This document shows, piece by piece, positions 55,337-64,000 of a stretch of 64,000 nucleotides of DNA. Each line of letters begins with the position of its first letter. Positions within the stretch are counted from its first letter, which is position 1. The notes beneath the pieces are model-generated. The model did not search any database and had not been told where the DNA came from. It saw nothing but the letters and a program-made list of their open reading frames with translations. The DNA lies in NCBI GenBank assembly GCA_043513815.1, contig CP121313.1, positions 4,310,727 through 4,374,726 on the forward strand, in the 5' to 3' direction. This DNA is from JANQIO01 sp043513815. GTDB lineage: Bacteria > Pseudomonadota > Gammaproteobacteria > Pseudomonadales > Halieaceae. The position numbers were made by a program, and so were the translations under genes.

Positions 55337-57583
55337 ATGCGATTTCCGACACTACCCACAGTATTCACATCCCTGCTGACTCCGCTCCTTTGGCTGAGTG
55401 CGCCTGCGCTGCCCGCCGACCCCGCTTTCCTCGATCATCCCGACTATGCCGGCTCAAAGATCTGCGCCGAATGCCATACGGATGCCTACACTGCCTGGCG
55501 GGGCTCTCACCACGACCTGGCCATGCAGGTGGCAAACACTGACACCGTGCTGGGGAATTTTTCAGACAGTGAATTTAACTACGCGGGCAAGCCCAGTCGC
55601 TTCTTTCGCAAGGGCGAGGAGTTCTGGGTCAATACCGAGGGGCCGGACGGCAAGCTCTCCGACTACCGGATCGACTACGTGTTTGGCGTCGAGCCGCTGC
55701 AACAGTACCTGATCGCCTTTCCAGGTGGGCGCCTGCAGGCCCTGGGCATCGCCTGGGACACGCGACCCGCAGAATCCGGTGGTCAGCGCTGGTATCACCT
55801 GTACCCGGATGAGGAGGTGGCTGCTGGCGATCCGCTGCACTGGACCGGCCCCTACCAGAACTGGAACCTGCAATGCGCTGAGTGCCACAGCACCCATCTG
55901 GAAAAAAACTATAACCCCCAGAGCCGCAGCTATCGCACCACCTGGTCAGAAATTAATGTCGCCTGCGAGTCCTGTCACGGCCCGGGGGCTACCCATGTGA
56001 AGCTCGCCAAAGGCGGTGGCATGGACCGTGTCGACCACGCCGGCTTTCCCGTCGACCTGGCGGAGCGCGGCGCCTGGGCCTGGCCCGAAGGAAAAGACAT
56101 TGCCGTGCGTAATGAGCCTCTGGGCAACTCCCAGCAGGTGGAGAGTTGTGGCCGCTGCCACGCCCGCCGCGGCACCCTGGGAGACTACCAACACGGCCGA
56201 CCACTGCTGGATACCCACCGGCCTGCACTGCTGCTGGAGCCGCTTTACCACCCCGACGGTCAAATCCTTGACGAGGTTTACGTCTATGGCTCCTTCGTAC
56301 AGAGCAAGATGTACCAGGCGGGCGTGGTGTGCTCCAACTGCCACGAGCCCCACAGCAACCAGCTCAGGGCGCCCGGCAACGGTGTGTGCGCCCAGTGTCA
56401 CAAGCCGGCCAGCTTTGACACACCTGACCACCATCGTCACCCGCCAGGCAGCAGCGGTGCCGCCTGCGTCAACTGCCATATGCCTTCACAGAATTACATG
56501 GTGATCGATGCCCGTCGCGATCACAGCATGCGCATCCCGCGCCCGGACCTCAGCGTGGCCCTGGGCACACCCAACGCCTGCAACCAGTGTCATGCAGATC
56601 GTGACTCACAGTGGGCCGTCAACAGCCTGCGCGACTGGGGCGTGCATTTCAACGACAGCAGTACCCACCCCGCCCGCAGCCTCGCGCTGGCTCGCAAGGG
56701 TGACGGCCGCGCCGTACCGGGGCTGGTGCAGCTTTCCCGCGATCCGCAGGCCGCTACCATCCTGCGCGCCACTGCTGTAAACGAGCTGGCCAGCTTCAGC
56801 AATCGTGAGGCATTGGAAACGGCGGTGATCCAGCTCAACAGTGAAGATCCGATGCTGCGCTGGACCGCCGCCAGCACCATGCGCATGCTACCTCTGCAGC
56901 ACCGATACGGCGTACTGGAGCCGTTGATTGATGACGACATCACCACCGTACGCATCGAAGTGGCACGGTTGCTGGCAGAAGTGCCCCTCGATCAGGTGTC
57001 CGAGGAAGACGCCCGGCGCTTGCAGCGACTTTTTAATGAATACCTGGGGATCATGGGCCGCCAGGCCGACACCCCGGAAGGCCAGCTGGAAATGGGCCTG
57101 TTCTTTGTTTCGCGGCGCCTGATGGAGCCCGCCGAGCTCGCCTATCGAAACGCCATCGACATGAACCCGCAGCTGGTGGCGGCCTACATGAACCTGGCGG
57201 ACCTTTACCGCATGGACGGACGCGAGGATGCCGGCCGCACCGTTCTGCTGAACGCTATCGAGATAGCCCCCGAAGAGGCCGCCGCCTGGCACGCACTCGG
57301 CCTGCTGGAAACCCGAGCCGGGCAAAGTAACGAAGCCCTGGAATACCTTGGCAGGGCAGCGGAACTGGAGACCACGGGGATTCGCTATCGCTACGTCTAT
57401 GGCGTCGCCCTGCACGACGGTGGCCAGCCCGAAGCAGCGCTGGCACAGCTCAGGAGCCTGTTGCGCGAAGCTCCTGCCAACCCAGACCTGCTGCTGGCGT
57501 TAGCCACCTATTCAAAAAACCGCGGGCCGCATCGAGGACGCAAAGCGCTATGCCGGCAAGCTGGTCGAGTGGATGCCAGATGA
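55337..57583 (+). CDS. Octaheme c-type cytochrome with HEAT/TPR C-terminal region (3' end frameshifted)
   Basis: A 748-residue exported protein with a signal peptide ending near APALPADP. It carries eight CxxCH heme c sites: CAECH twice, CESCH, CGRCH, CSNCH, CAQCH, CVNCH and CNQCH. HEAT-like (~430-560) and TPR repeats (~600-720) follow. This layout matches multiheme cytochrome/TPR proteins of unknown electron partner. The last ~15 residues are out of frame: dropping one G near 57529 restores GRIEDAKRYAGKLVEW, and a second indel near 57591 restores VQQFYDS, so the real protein probably ends near 57643. This is the first gene affected by the frameshift zone that runs to the end of the window. 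Confidence 0.85.
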   Translation: MRFPTLPTVFTSLLTPLLWLSAPALPADPAFLDHPDYAGSKICAECHTDAYTAWRGSHHDLAMQVANTDTVLGNFSDSEFNYAGKPSRFFRKGEEFWVNTEGPDGKLSDYRIDYVFGVEPLQQYLIAFPGGRLQALGIAWDTRPAESGGQRWYHLYPDEEVAAGDPLHWTGPYQNWNLQCAECHSTHLEKNYNPQSRSYRTTWSEINVACESCHGPGATHVKLAKGGGMDRVDHAGFPVDLAERGAWAWPEGKDIAVRNEPLGNSQQVESCGRCHARRGTLGDYQHGRPLLDTHRPALLLEPLYHPDGQILDEVYVYGSFVQSKMYQAGVVCSNCHEPHSNQLRAPGNGVCAQCHKPASFDTPDHHRHPPGSSGAACVNCHMPSQNYMVIDARRDHSMRIPRPDLSVALGTPNACNQCHADRDSQWAVNSLRDWGVHFNDSSTHPARSLALARKGDGRAVPGLVQLSRDPQAATILRATAVNELASFSNREALETAVIQLNSEDPMLRWTAASTMRMLPLQHRYGVLEPLIDDDITTVRIEVARLLAEVPLDQVSEEDARRLQRLFNEYLGIMGRQADTPEGQLEMGLFFVSRRLMEPAELAYRNAIDMNPQLVAAYMNLADLYRMDGREDAGRTVLLNAIEIAPEEAAAWHALGLLETRAGQSNEALEYLGRAAELETTGIRYRYVYGVALHDGGQPEAALAQLRSLLREAPANPDLLLALATYSKNRGPHRGRKALCRQAGRVDAR

Positions 57584-57757
57584 GCCGGCGTGCAACAGTT
57601 CTACGACAGCCATGTAATCCTGCGCCTGGCTTGCCGCCTGTAGAGGGGTCTGTATCTCGCCCGGGAGACTCGCCGCAGCCGACATGTTTCAAGCGCCTTG
57701 AACCCTGTCGGTGCTGCGTGTTACACAGGGCACTCACTGTCTAGAAGAGGTTTTGCC

Positions 57758-58068
57758 ATGCGTCTGTTGGCCATCTGCCTGTGCCTGTCACTCTTGCCTG
57801 CCTGTACCTGGGTAAAACTCACCGAGGAAGCCGAGTCTGTCACCGTGTGGCCTCTGTGCCATCCAGCTGTAAACGCCTTGGCAGCACCACATCGAGTACC
57901 AAGGCGGATTTGGATCTATTGATCGCAGCAGCAAAAAAGTAGCCACCGAGCTACAGAACTCTGGCCCGCAACTCGGCCGCAAATATGGGCGGTGACACCG
58001 TTAGCGCAGAGACCGAGGTCTCTGAGAACGGGGAACAGACTTTCGGAATCTATCGTTGCGGTATTTGA
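57758..58068 (+). pseudogene. DUF4156 lipoprotein, frameshifted
   Basis: A small lipoprotein gene. It starts at ATG 57758 after AGAAGAGG and has a signal peptide with a lipobox ending LLPAC, then TWVKLTEEAES, the typical DUF4156 opening. The frame then breaks. The rest of the family pattern continues in other frames: GFGSIDRSSKKVATELQ, then ARNSAANMGGDTVSAETEV and GEQTFGIYRCGI before a stop at 58066. At least two indels are needed to restore it. Function unknown; probably intact in the organism if the indels are sequencing errors. Confidence 0.7.
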
Positions 58069-58096
58069 GGCCGGCTTGATCGCGGCCTGAGCCAGA

Positions 58097-59770
58097 CTAC
58101 AGCACCTCTGCAAGATCGCCCTTTTTCTCCACCAGACTTGCGGTCGGCGGCACGCTTCTTGGCCAGAAGCATGTCCAGCATCTTGTGAGTGCCGTCTCCT
58201 GAGTCCACACCAGGCGCACCAGACGCGCGGGTAATCCGGTCCATGGTCGTTTCGCGCAGTTGCAGCGGATTCATTTCGCCCAGGCCCTTGAAGCGGTCGG
58301 CGAGGATGCAGACCTTATTGTAGCGCAGCCCGGACAGGTCATCGCTGGCAGGATCGATACCCAGCGCCACCGAGATATTGTGTACCTCCTGGGACGCAAG
58401 AATTTCCTGGGAATCCACTTCCCAGGTGTTGAGGATCTTGCCGCGCAGCGGCAGGATGGCCTGGAATTCGCGATCTCGCGCCTGCTTGGCGGAGCCACCT
58501 GGCGGGAGTCGCTTCGACCAAGAACAGTTCGGCACGTTCTGTGTCCGAGCCGGAGCAGTCGGCCAGCTTACCGGGCAGTGCAGGTCGCAGACACACGCTT
58601 GCGCTCCACCTTCTTGGCGCTGCGCAGGCGCGACTGGGCGTTGGAAATACACATGTCAGCCAGCTGCTCGGCCTCCTGTGTGTGCTGGTTGAGCCACAGG
58701 CTGAAGGCGTCCTTGGCCACCCCGGATACAAAGGCGGCCGCCTCTCGAGACGACAGGCTCTTTGGTCTGCCCTGAAAACTGGGGATCCTCCAGTTTGGAG
58801 GACAGGACATAGGCACAGCGATCCCAGATGTCATCGGGGTGCAGCCTTCACGCCTCGCGGCAGCAGGCTGCGCAGCTCACAGAAATCCAGCGCATCGCAT
58901 CCAGCAAGCCGGTGCGCAAGTCCATTGACATGAGTACCGAGCCCTGAGCGGTGGGAATAAGGTTCACGTAGCTCTCCGCCACTACCTCACCCCCCTCGGG
59001 CAGCCACTGAACCGCCCAGTCGACACCCTCGCTGCTGCCGGCAAAGCTGCCCACGAAGGGCTCTTCCGGAATGGCGGAAAGTCGATCGTGGCATCAGCCA
59101 GATAGTCGGTAAGACCGTCCCTCGTAGTACCACATCTTCGGACTCTTTCCTGGCCTCATCCTGAAACTTCACCCGCAGCTTGGGGCACAGCACTGCCTTG
59201 GCGCGCAGCACATGCTTGAGGCGCGGAACCGGAAAAGTTGACGGAGTCGAAATACTGTTTGTCGGGCGTAAATTTGACACACCGTGCCAGTGTTCCGCTG
59301 CCGCAGCTGTCAATGACCTCCAGCGCAGACGCCCTCTCGCCACTGGCAAAGGCCATCTGGTAGACCTGCCCATCTCGCCGAATAGTTACTTCGAGTCGAT
59401 GGAAAGAGCGTTGACCACTGATACGCCCACCCCGTGCAAACCGCCGGAGAACTGGTAATTCTTGCTGGAGAATTTTCCGCCGGCATGCAGGGTGGTAAGG
59501 ATCACCTCCACCCCCGGCTTTTTCTGTTCAGGGTGCAGATCTACCGGCATGCCGCGGCCATTGTCGTCCACGGTCAGGGAGCCGTCCTTGTGCAGGGTGA
59601 CAGCAATTTCAATTGGCGTGCCCTGCCAGGGCCTTCATCCACGCTGTTGTCGATGACCTCCTGGGCGAGGTGATTGGGCCGAGTGGTATCGGTGTACATT
59701 CCCGGGCGCTTACGCACGGGGCTCGAGGCCGGTTAATACCTCGATGTCTTCAGCAGTGTAATTTGCTCAT
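58097..59770 (-). pseudogene. parE: DNA topoisomerase IV subunit B, multiply frameshifted and internally deleted
   Basis: ParE pieces are recognisable in order on the minus strand: start SxYTAEDIEVLTGLEP and VRKRPGMYTDTTRPNHLAQE, ATPase site DDNGRGMPVDLHPEQKKPG and GGLHGVGVSVVNALS, VPRLKHVLRAKAVLCP, then toprim GGSAKQARDREFQAILPLRG and SDDLSGLRYNKVCILAD, and the end MLDMLLAKKRAADRK. Many single-base indels separate them. ILAD is joined directly to RFKGLGEMNPLQLRETTMD, so ~80 residues including the DxD magnesium motif are missing; the 1,674-bp span is about 220 bp shorter than E. coli parE. ParE is normally essential, so an assembly error is the likeliest cause. yqiA, which lies between parE and cpdA in E. 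coli, is absent. Confidence 0.85.
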
Positions 59771-59876
59771 TTACAGCCTGTGTCCGGGATGACCGCGGCC
59801 AGCTGGCGGCGGCGAGTGTATTGCCTGGCGCAGTGGCTGCGCCGTCTGCGAGTCGCTATCGACCCACAGCAGGGAA

Positions 59877-60700
59877 TTATAAGTAGCCGTCGGAATCCAG
59901 GTCTACGACAAAGCGAACGCCCTGCACCCTGGACACACCGTGTCGATGCTGCCATCGGTATGCAGTGTCCATCCAGCGGTAGCCCGGCGGGTTGATCGTC
60001 CGATCTTGAAATCGAAGCTGTTGGGCGCGAACCTGGATGCAGGAAGAGGGCGTGGACATCAGCTTGACGCCATTGCGCTCACTGTCCAGCTGCTGATGTA
60101 CGTGGCCCCAGAGGAGGCGCGCACACAGTCATAGCTGTCCAGCATCGCAAAGAAAGCCTCTCGGTCAGCCACATCGCTCATCGATCCAGGCAGAGCCCAT
60201 GGTACTGGCTGGTGATGCAGACACACCAGCAGTGCTGATTGGCGGCGCTGGCAGCGGCCAGGTCTCCTGCAACCAGGCCAGCTCATCGGCACCCAGCTCA
60301 CCACCCACTTCACCGGGAATTTGCGAATTCAGCAGGATAATACGCCAGTGTCCGGCATCGATAGCACGGTGAACCCACCGTCCACTGCAGTACCTGCTGC
60401 TGTGCTGTCCGCACTGTCGTGGTTGCCCGGCAGCCAGGCTACCGGCGCGTCCAGTCGGAGAAATAGGCATCGGCCCTCACATAGGCCGCTTCGCTGCTGT
60501 GATCCGAAATATCTCCGGTACCCAGCACCAGGTCCAGCTCCGAGCGCTCGCTTTTCACCAACGCGATGACGTGCTCGAGCTATTGTCGGTATCCAATGCA
60601 CCAGACGTCCGCCATGGCGTCTCTTTCAGGTGTGTATCGGTGATTTGGCACAATGTGCAGGCTATCCCCGCGGCAGCACTTGCTGGACGGCGGTGGTCAT
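59877..60700 (-). pseudogene. cpdA: 3',5'-cyclic AMP phosphodiesterase (metallophosphoesterase), frameshifted
   Basis: CpdA/Icc pieces occur across several frames over 824 bp, the usual length for this gene. They include HIVQITDTHLKETP (metal motif DxH), LVLGTGDISDHSSEAAY, DAPVAWLPGNHDS (GNHD), HWRIILLNSQIPGEVGGELG, and the C-terminal NPPGYRWMD ending LDSDGYL. The enzyme hydrolyses cAMP. The start ATG overlaps the stop of the yqiB-like gene (ATGA). The neighbour order yqiB-like - cpdA - parE matches E. coli, apart from missing yqiA. Indels are probably errors. Confidence 0.8.
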
Positions 60701-61159
60701 GAGGCTCGGCAGTTCCTGTCACCAGCGGGGGCCAGATCGAGGGAGCTGCAGCCCTGCTCTATGCAATGGCTGAGCCATTCCGCCAGAAATGCGTTCTGCT
60801 GGGCTTTTCGTCCACGGGCGTGCATCTCGGAGTTTGGATACTCATAGCGAGCTTCGACGCGACGCTGTGACTGAATGCCGTGACTTCTACCATGCGTGCA
60901 TCGTGGATAGGCCGCAGGTCAAAGCGGGCGGCATCATCCAGCCATCACCCCCCTCTGACAAATCTTCAGCAGCGTGGTTGTAGCGCAAGCGCTCGACCAC
61001 GTCCTATCCGTAACTCGCTCACCGGCCTGCTGAGCATGAAATCACGGAAATATTGGCGGTCCTCGATATTCCGAAAGAGCTTGCAGCAGGCGGGCATAGT
61101 TGGACTCGCAGGTGCACAACGCCGCAATATCCACTAAAATTTCAAGGAAGTCCACTCAC
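60697..61159 (-). pseudogene. yqiB: YqiB-like DUF1249 protein, frameshifted
   Basis: Pieces resembling YqiB (DUF1249, function unknown): near the start, LVDIAALCTCESNYARLLQAL; in the middle, DARMVEVT and EARYEYPNSEMHAR; and near the end, KAQQNAFLAEWLSHCIEQGC followed by SSLDLAPAGDRN and a stop overlapping the cpdA start. The likely start is GTG near 61159. At least two or three indels break it. Position before cpdA supports the assignment. Confidence 0.65.
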
Positions 61160-61170
61160 AGCCTTGCTCT

Positions 61171-61445
61171 CTTATGTCCTGCCCAGCGCCTGGCTGTAGT
61201 ACGAATTCAATGCGGCGGTTTTCCTGATGCTCCACCACCCGAACTGTTTATCACCGCGTCGCCAGCACTACACCCGAATGCGTCACTACCGAATCCGGTG
61301 TAGAGCTGCTTCAGGCCGGTAGCGGCTTTCGCCCTGCCGTTCAGGGCACTCGCCCTGTCGCGCAAAGACATTGTCGAATGCGTAACATACGGCATGGTGG
61401 GAGGCCCGCCAGTGACCAGGAAACTCTCCTGCCATGTTCGCTCGA
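61171..61445 (-). pseudogene. OmpA/MotB-like C-terminal domain fragment
   Basis: In shifted frames this stretch reads VTGGPPTMPYVTHS, SLRDRASAL, TGFGSDAFGCSAGDAVINSS and EHQENRRIEFVLQP, which follows the order of an OmpA-family peptidoglycan-binding domain (GHTD region, LSxxRA, GxGxxxP, NRRIEF). The upstream half is not recognisable. It takes the place where nudF lies in E. coli. The assignment is tentative because it needs at least two frame corrections. Confidence 0.4.
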
Positions 61446-61884
61446 CAGCAGTCTATCAGTTACCTTGCACAAAAAAAGGGACATATTCCCATGTTTCAGC
61501 CAGGACGCGTGCCCTGTATTAATGGCACCTGACCGCTGTACTGAGAAGGCAATGATAGCGCACTCTGTGGCCGTGATTCACATTATGCTTCCGAGTGTTT
61601 GCAGTGGGGTACCGGCATCAGCACAGCCATCACGACGTAAGACTCGAACTAGCAAGAAGCCTAATATTCCCGGAATGAGGCTATATCCCACGCCCTGGCC
61701 TGCTGTTTGTTGCCGGCCCGGCCCCCCCCCCCCCCCCCACCCCCCCCCTGGGTTGGGGTGGGGGGGGGTGTGGGGGTGGGGGGGGGGGGGGGGGGGGGGG
61801 GGTGCAACCCACCCCCACACCCCCCCATACCTCCCCCCCCAAAAAAAAAACACCTGTGAACCGCCGCACAGCCGATACCTGGCG
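61446..61884. other. Stretch without recognisable gene, containing C/G homopolymers
   Basis: The divergent space between the OmpA-like fragment and tolC. No convincing reading frame or RNA gene was seen. It holds the low-complexity block listed separately, which may have replaced the tolC promoter and signal peptide region. Upstream of that block is an unremarkable mixed sequence. Confidence 0.5.
61722..61850. repeat. Low-complexity C/G/A homopolymer block
   Basis: Runs of C (17 or more), then of G (over 25 with scattered T), then C with A, and finally ten A. It is unlike anything else in the window, codes for nothing sensible, and lies inside the zone of frequent indels. Most likely an assembly or sequencing artefact. 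Confidence 0.8.
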
Positions 61885-63283
61885 CTAATCCTACGAACTG
61901 GCGCTGGAAAACAATGCCCAGTTGAAGTCCGCGAAGCCACCTATAAAGCCAATCTTGAAGGAGTGAGCCGAATAGGGCCTGTCTGCCATTGTTTGCCACA
62001 GATACAGGGCAACTACCAATATCCGACTCGGACACCCTGACACCACCTCCGACTCTGTCTACGCGTTGGTGACGATGGCCTGGAGATCTTCGAAGTAGAC
62101 ACCAATGTCGACGTCGATCGCGGAGGGCTATGAGGGTCACTGGACCAGGCCATCTTCGATATGCCGGCCTGTTTACTTTCCGTCGGACGCGAGACCAGCC
62201 GGAAGCGTGAAGACGACTTTTTGCCGCCGCGACCAGCAAGACCTGATTCGTACCGGGTTTGTCGAATCCTATTCTGGGCGTGCTGAGTGTGTGCTCACAG
62301 GAACAACCTGGATGCCGCCAAGGCCCCGCGACGCGCCTTCACTCGCCAGCTGAAACAGACCCAGCAACGGTTTGAGGTAGGCCAGATCGGCCCATACTGA
62401 CGTGCATGAAGCCCAGGCAGCATACGACCTGGCCAGGGGTTGAAGCGCATCACCGAAGACAACAACCTTTAATGTCGCCATCGATCGCCTGTCAGTGCTG
62501 ACCCGGCCGCTACCATGAAAACCTTTTCCTGCTGCGCGCTGACTTCGATATCCGCCCGCCACAGCCCGCCCTGATCGCGCGACTGGGTCCGATTTCCCTG
62601 GAACACAACTTCCGACCAGCGACCGCCCGCTATCGCGAAGAGGCCGCGCGCCAAATTCCCGTGCCTTCGCCTCATAACACCTGCCCACGGTACCGGTCGT
62701 GCCCAGTTTTATTCTGATTTCGAAACCAACTGGTGACCGGACAGAGAAATCCGCCTTCGCTGTATAACGTCTCACCGCGACCAGGATCAGGAGCAGGAAG
62801 TCTATTCGATCCGCGTTGACGTTCCGCTGTTCTCCGGCGGCCGCAACATCGCCAGTCGCCGCCAGGCTGCCAGGATATATCCGCCCGCCCCGGGGAACGC
62901 ATCAACCAGATGCGAAATTAACAGTCACCGATACCTCGCTCGCTGCACATGACAGTGGAATGAACACGGGGCACGCGTGAAATGCGCGGCGCCTGAGTAG
63001 CGTCTCTTACCAGTCAGCACTGGACCGCCACCACCGCTGGCTACGTAGTGGCACCCGGAACGTGGTAGATGAGCAGAATGCCCAGAATACGCTGTTCCAG
63101 GCCCAGCGCGACTACGCCAACTCCGTTATGACTACGTCACAACCTTGCAGCGCTTGAAGCAGCAATCTGAGATATTCTGAGCCCTGAAGACGTCTATCGC
63201 TGTACGCTGAACTGATTTCCGCCGCCGGCACTACCGCCAGCAGCCCTCGGGTAAATCACCCTACCCGACCCGCGAACGCTAGA
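61885..63283 (+). pseudogene. tolC: TolC outer-membrane channel, multiply frameshifted, 5' end lost
   Basis: Classical TolC segments appear in order across frames: LALENNAQLKSA and TYKANLE, LPQIQGNYQY, LDQAIFDMP, ARRRAFTRQLKQTQQRFEVG and YTDVHEAQAAYDLA, AIDRLSVLTG, GYVVGTRNVVDV and QNTLFQAQRDYAN. The signal peptide is not found; the upstream sequence is the homopolymer block. This is the general TolC, located divergently from the cpdA/parE group as in E. coli, and distinct from the TolC-family lipoprotein at 14.5-16.0 kb. Confidence 0.75.
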
Positions 63284-63299
63284 CGGCGAGCCGCGCTTG

Positions 63300-63907
63300 A
63301 GTTTTACCTCCGCCCCTTCTGGAGCGCACTGTAGGGCTTTCTGGCGATACGATGAATGCGTGGCGCTGGCCGGCGCTGCCGCAACCTGCGTGGCCCTCGG
63401 CCCCGGCTGGAGATCGCAGCTACTGCTGCAAATCCACTATCTGTATCGCCCTGGCCATTGGCTGAATCAGCAACTGCTGTTCGCGCTGGACATCACCGAG
63501 GTTCTAGAGCCCACCCGGCGATTTCTTCCATGACCCCGAGCCTCATCGACAGCAACAGCGATCAATGGACAGCTTCGGGAGTTCCAGCCACAACCTTGGA
63601 ACGGGCCGGCGTCAGCGACCATGTGGTTTCCCATCGAGGCGACCAGCGAGATGGCAGCCCGCCACTGGGGCACGCCGCTGGGAATGGTTTTTATCGATGG
63701 CGGCCACTGCCTTGACGCTCGCTGTATGGACTACCGCTGCTGGTCTGGCCACCTGTACCAGGGAGGCACCCTGCTATTCACGACTGTCCTACCCCGACGC
63801 CGCCAGCCGCGGCCAGGCGCCATACGCCGTCATACCGCCTGGCTCTGAAGCAGGATATTCCGCGAACGCGCGCGCGTCAACAGCTGGCTCGGCTAGAGCG
63901 TCTTTAA
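63300..63907 (+). pseudogene. Class I SAM-dependent methyltransferase, frameshifted
   Basis: The 3' half reads, with frame corrections, ARHWGTPLGMVFIDGGH, then MDYRCWSGHLYQGGTLLFHD and PDAASRGQAPYAV, ending QQLARLERL before a TAA at 63905. The IDGGH segment and what follows match the Methyltransf_24-like group. The 5' half is too damaged to set the start; 63300 is only approximate. Substrate unknown. Confidence 0.5.
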
Positions 63908-63999
63908 ATAGGAAAGCTAGAGCGTCTTTAACCAAAAGCTAGAGCGACCTTACCAGAAAGCTAGAGCTCCCTTTAACCGGAAACTAGAGCGTCTTTGAC
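63892..63999 (+). repeat. Short tandem repeat, 22-24-bp period, about five copies
   Basis: CTAGAG recurs at 63893, 63917, 63939, 63961 and 63984. Each copy is a variant of the last codons of the methyltransferase gene (LERL, stop) plus a few bases. The first copy is the real gene end and the rest follow it to the end of the window. Copies vary by one to four bases. It could be a true repeat, but inside this error-rich stretch a read-end stutter artefact is more likely. Confidence 0.7.
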
Positions 64000-64000
64000 T

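Noticed and set aside
57584..57757. Separate small gene after the cytochrome
   Set aside because: The stretch contains the frame-shifted end of the cytochrome and a short gap before the DUF4156 gene.
61171..61445. nudF, expected here from E. coli gene order
   Set aside because: No Nudix box (GX5EX7REUXEEXGU) was found in any frame; the pieces fit an OmpA-like domain better.

Overview
The window is GC-rich, gene-dense bacterial chromosome. Gene content and order point to a gammaproteobacterium: RdgC, NDH-SelD/MnmH, an RND efflux pair, and a parE - cpdA - yqiB-like - (divergent) tolC block like that of E. coli and relatives. A marine lineage is plausible, but that is inference. No rRNA, tRNA, CRISPR array, insertion sequence or prophage was recognised.

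Layout. (1) 1-8.3 kb holds housekeeping and accessory genes: the end of an RND permease and its adaptor, a convergent selenium operon (FAD oxidoreductase-SelD fusion plus MnmH), rdgC, a flavoprotein of the fumarate reductase/ketosteroid dehydrogenase type, and a glyoxalase I-like protein. (2) 8.35-46.2 kb, all on the minus strand, is the centrepiece. It starts with a 10,016-residue repeat protein and continues with a TolC-family lipoprotein, a periplasmic adaptor, a GAF-like/HlyD adaptor, a PqqD-like/M50 protease/HlyD fusion and a DUF885 metallopeptidase-like lipoprotein. This looks like a dedicated export operon for a giant surface protein, yet it contains no ABC ATPase. The giant gene contains 44 tandem copies of a 291-bp unit and about 7.3 copies of a 921-bp unit, essentially identical at the DNA level. 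Its N-terminus has a LEPR-XLL-like motif and a DUF4347 domain with the only cysteine of the protein. (3) 47.1-49.9 kb, divergent from the giant gene, encodes a Cache/HAMP/PP2C/HATPase protein and a STAS antagonist: a partner-switching pair that could control the giant-protein operon. (4) 49.9-57.6 kb holds a glutamine amidotransferase, an alanine/sodium symporter, a PAP2 phosphatase with a glycosyltransferase, an SRPBCC protein with an agmatinase-like enzyme, and an octaheme cytochrome with HEAT/TPR repeats.

(5) From about 57.52 kb to the end, every recognisable gene is broken by many single-base indels or missing segments: a DUF4156 lipoprotein, parE, cpdA, a yqiB-like gene, an OmpA-like fragment, tolC and a methyltransferase. 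The region also contains a C/G homopolymer block and ends in a 22-24-bp stutter of a gene's 3' end. Because parE is normally essential, and all genes deteriorate at one point, I read this as low-quality sequence near a contig end rather than true gene decay.
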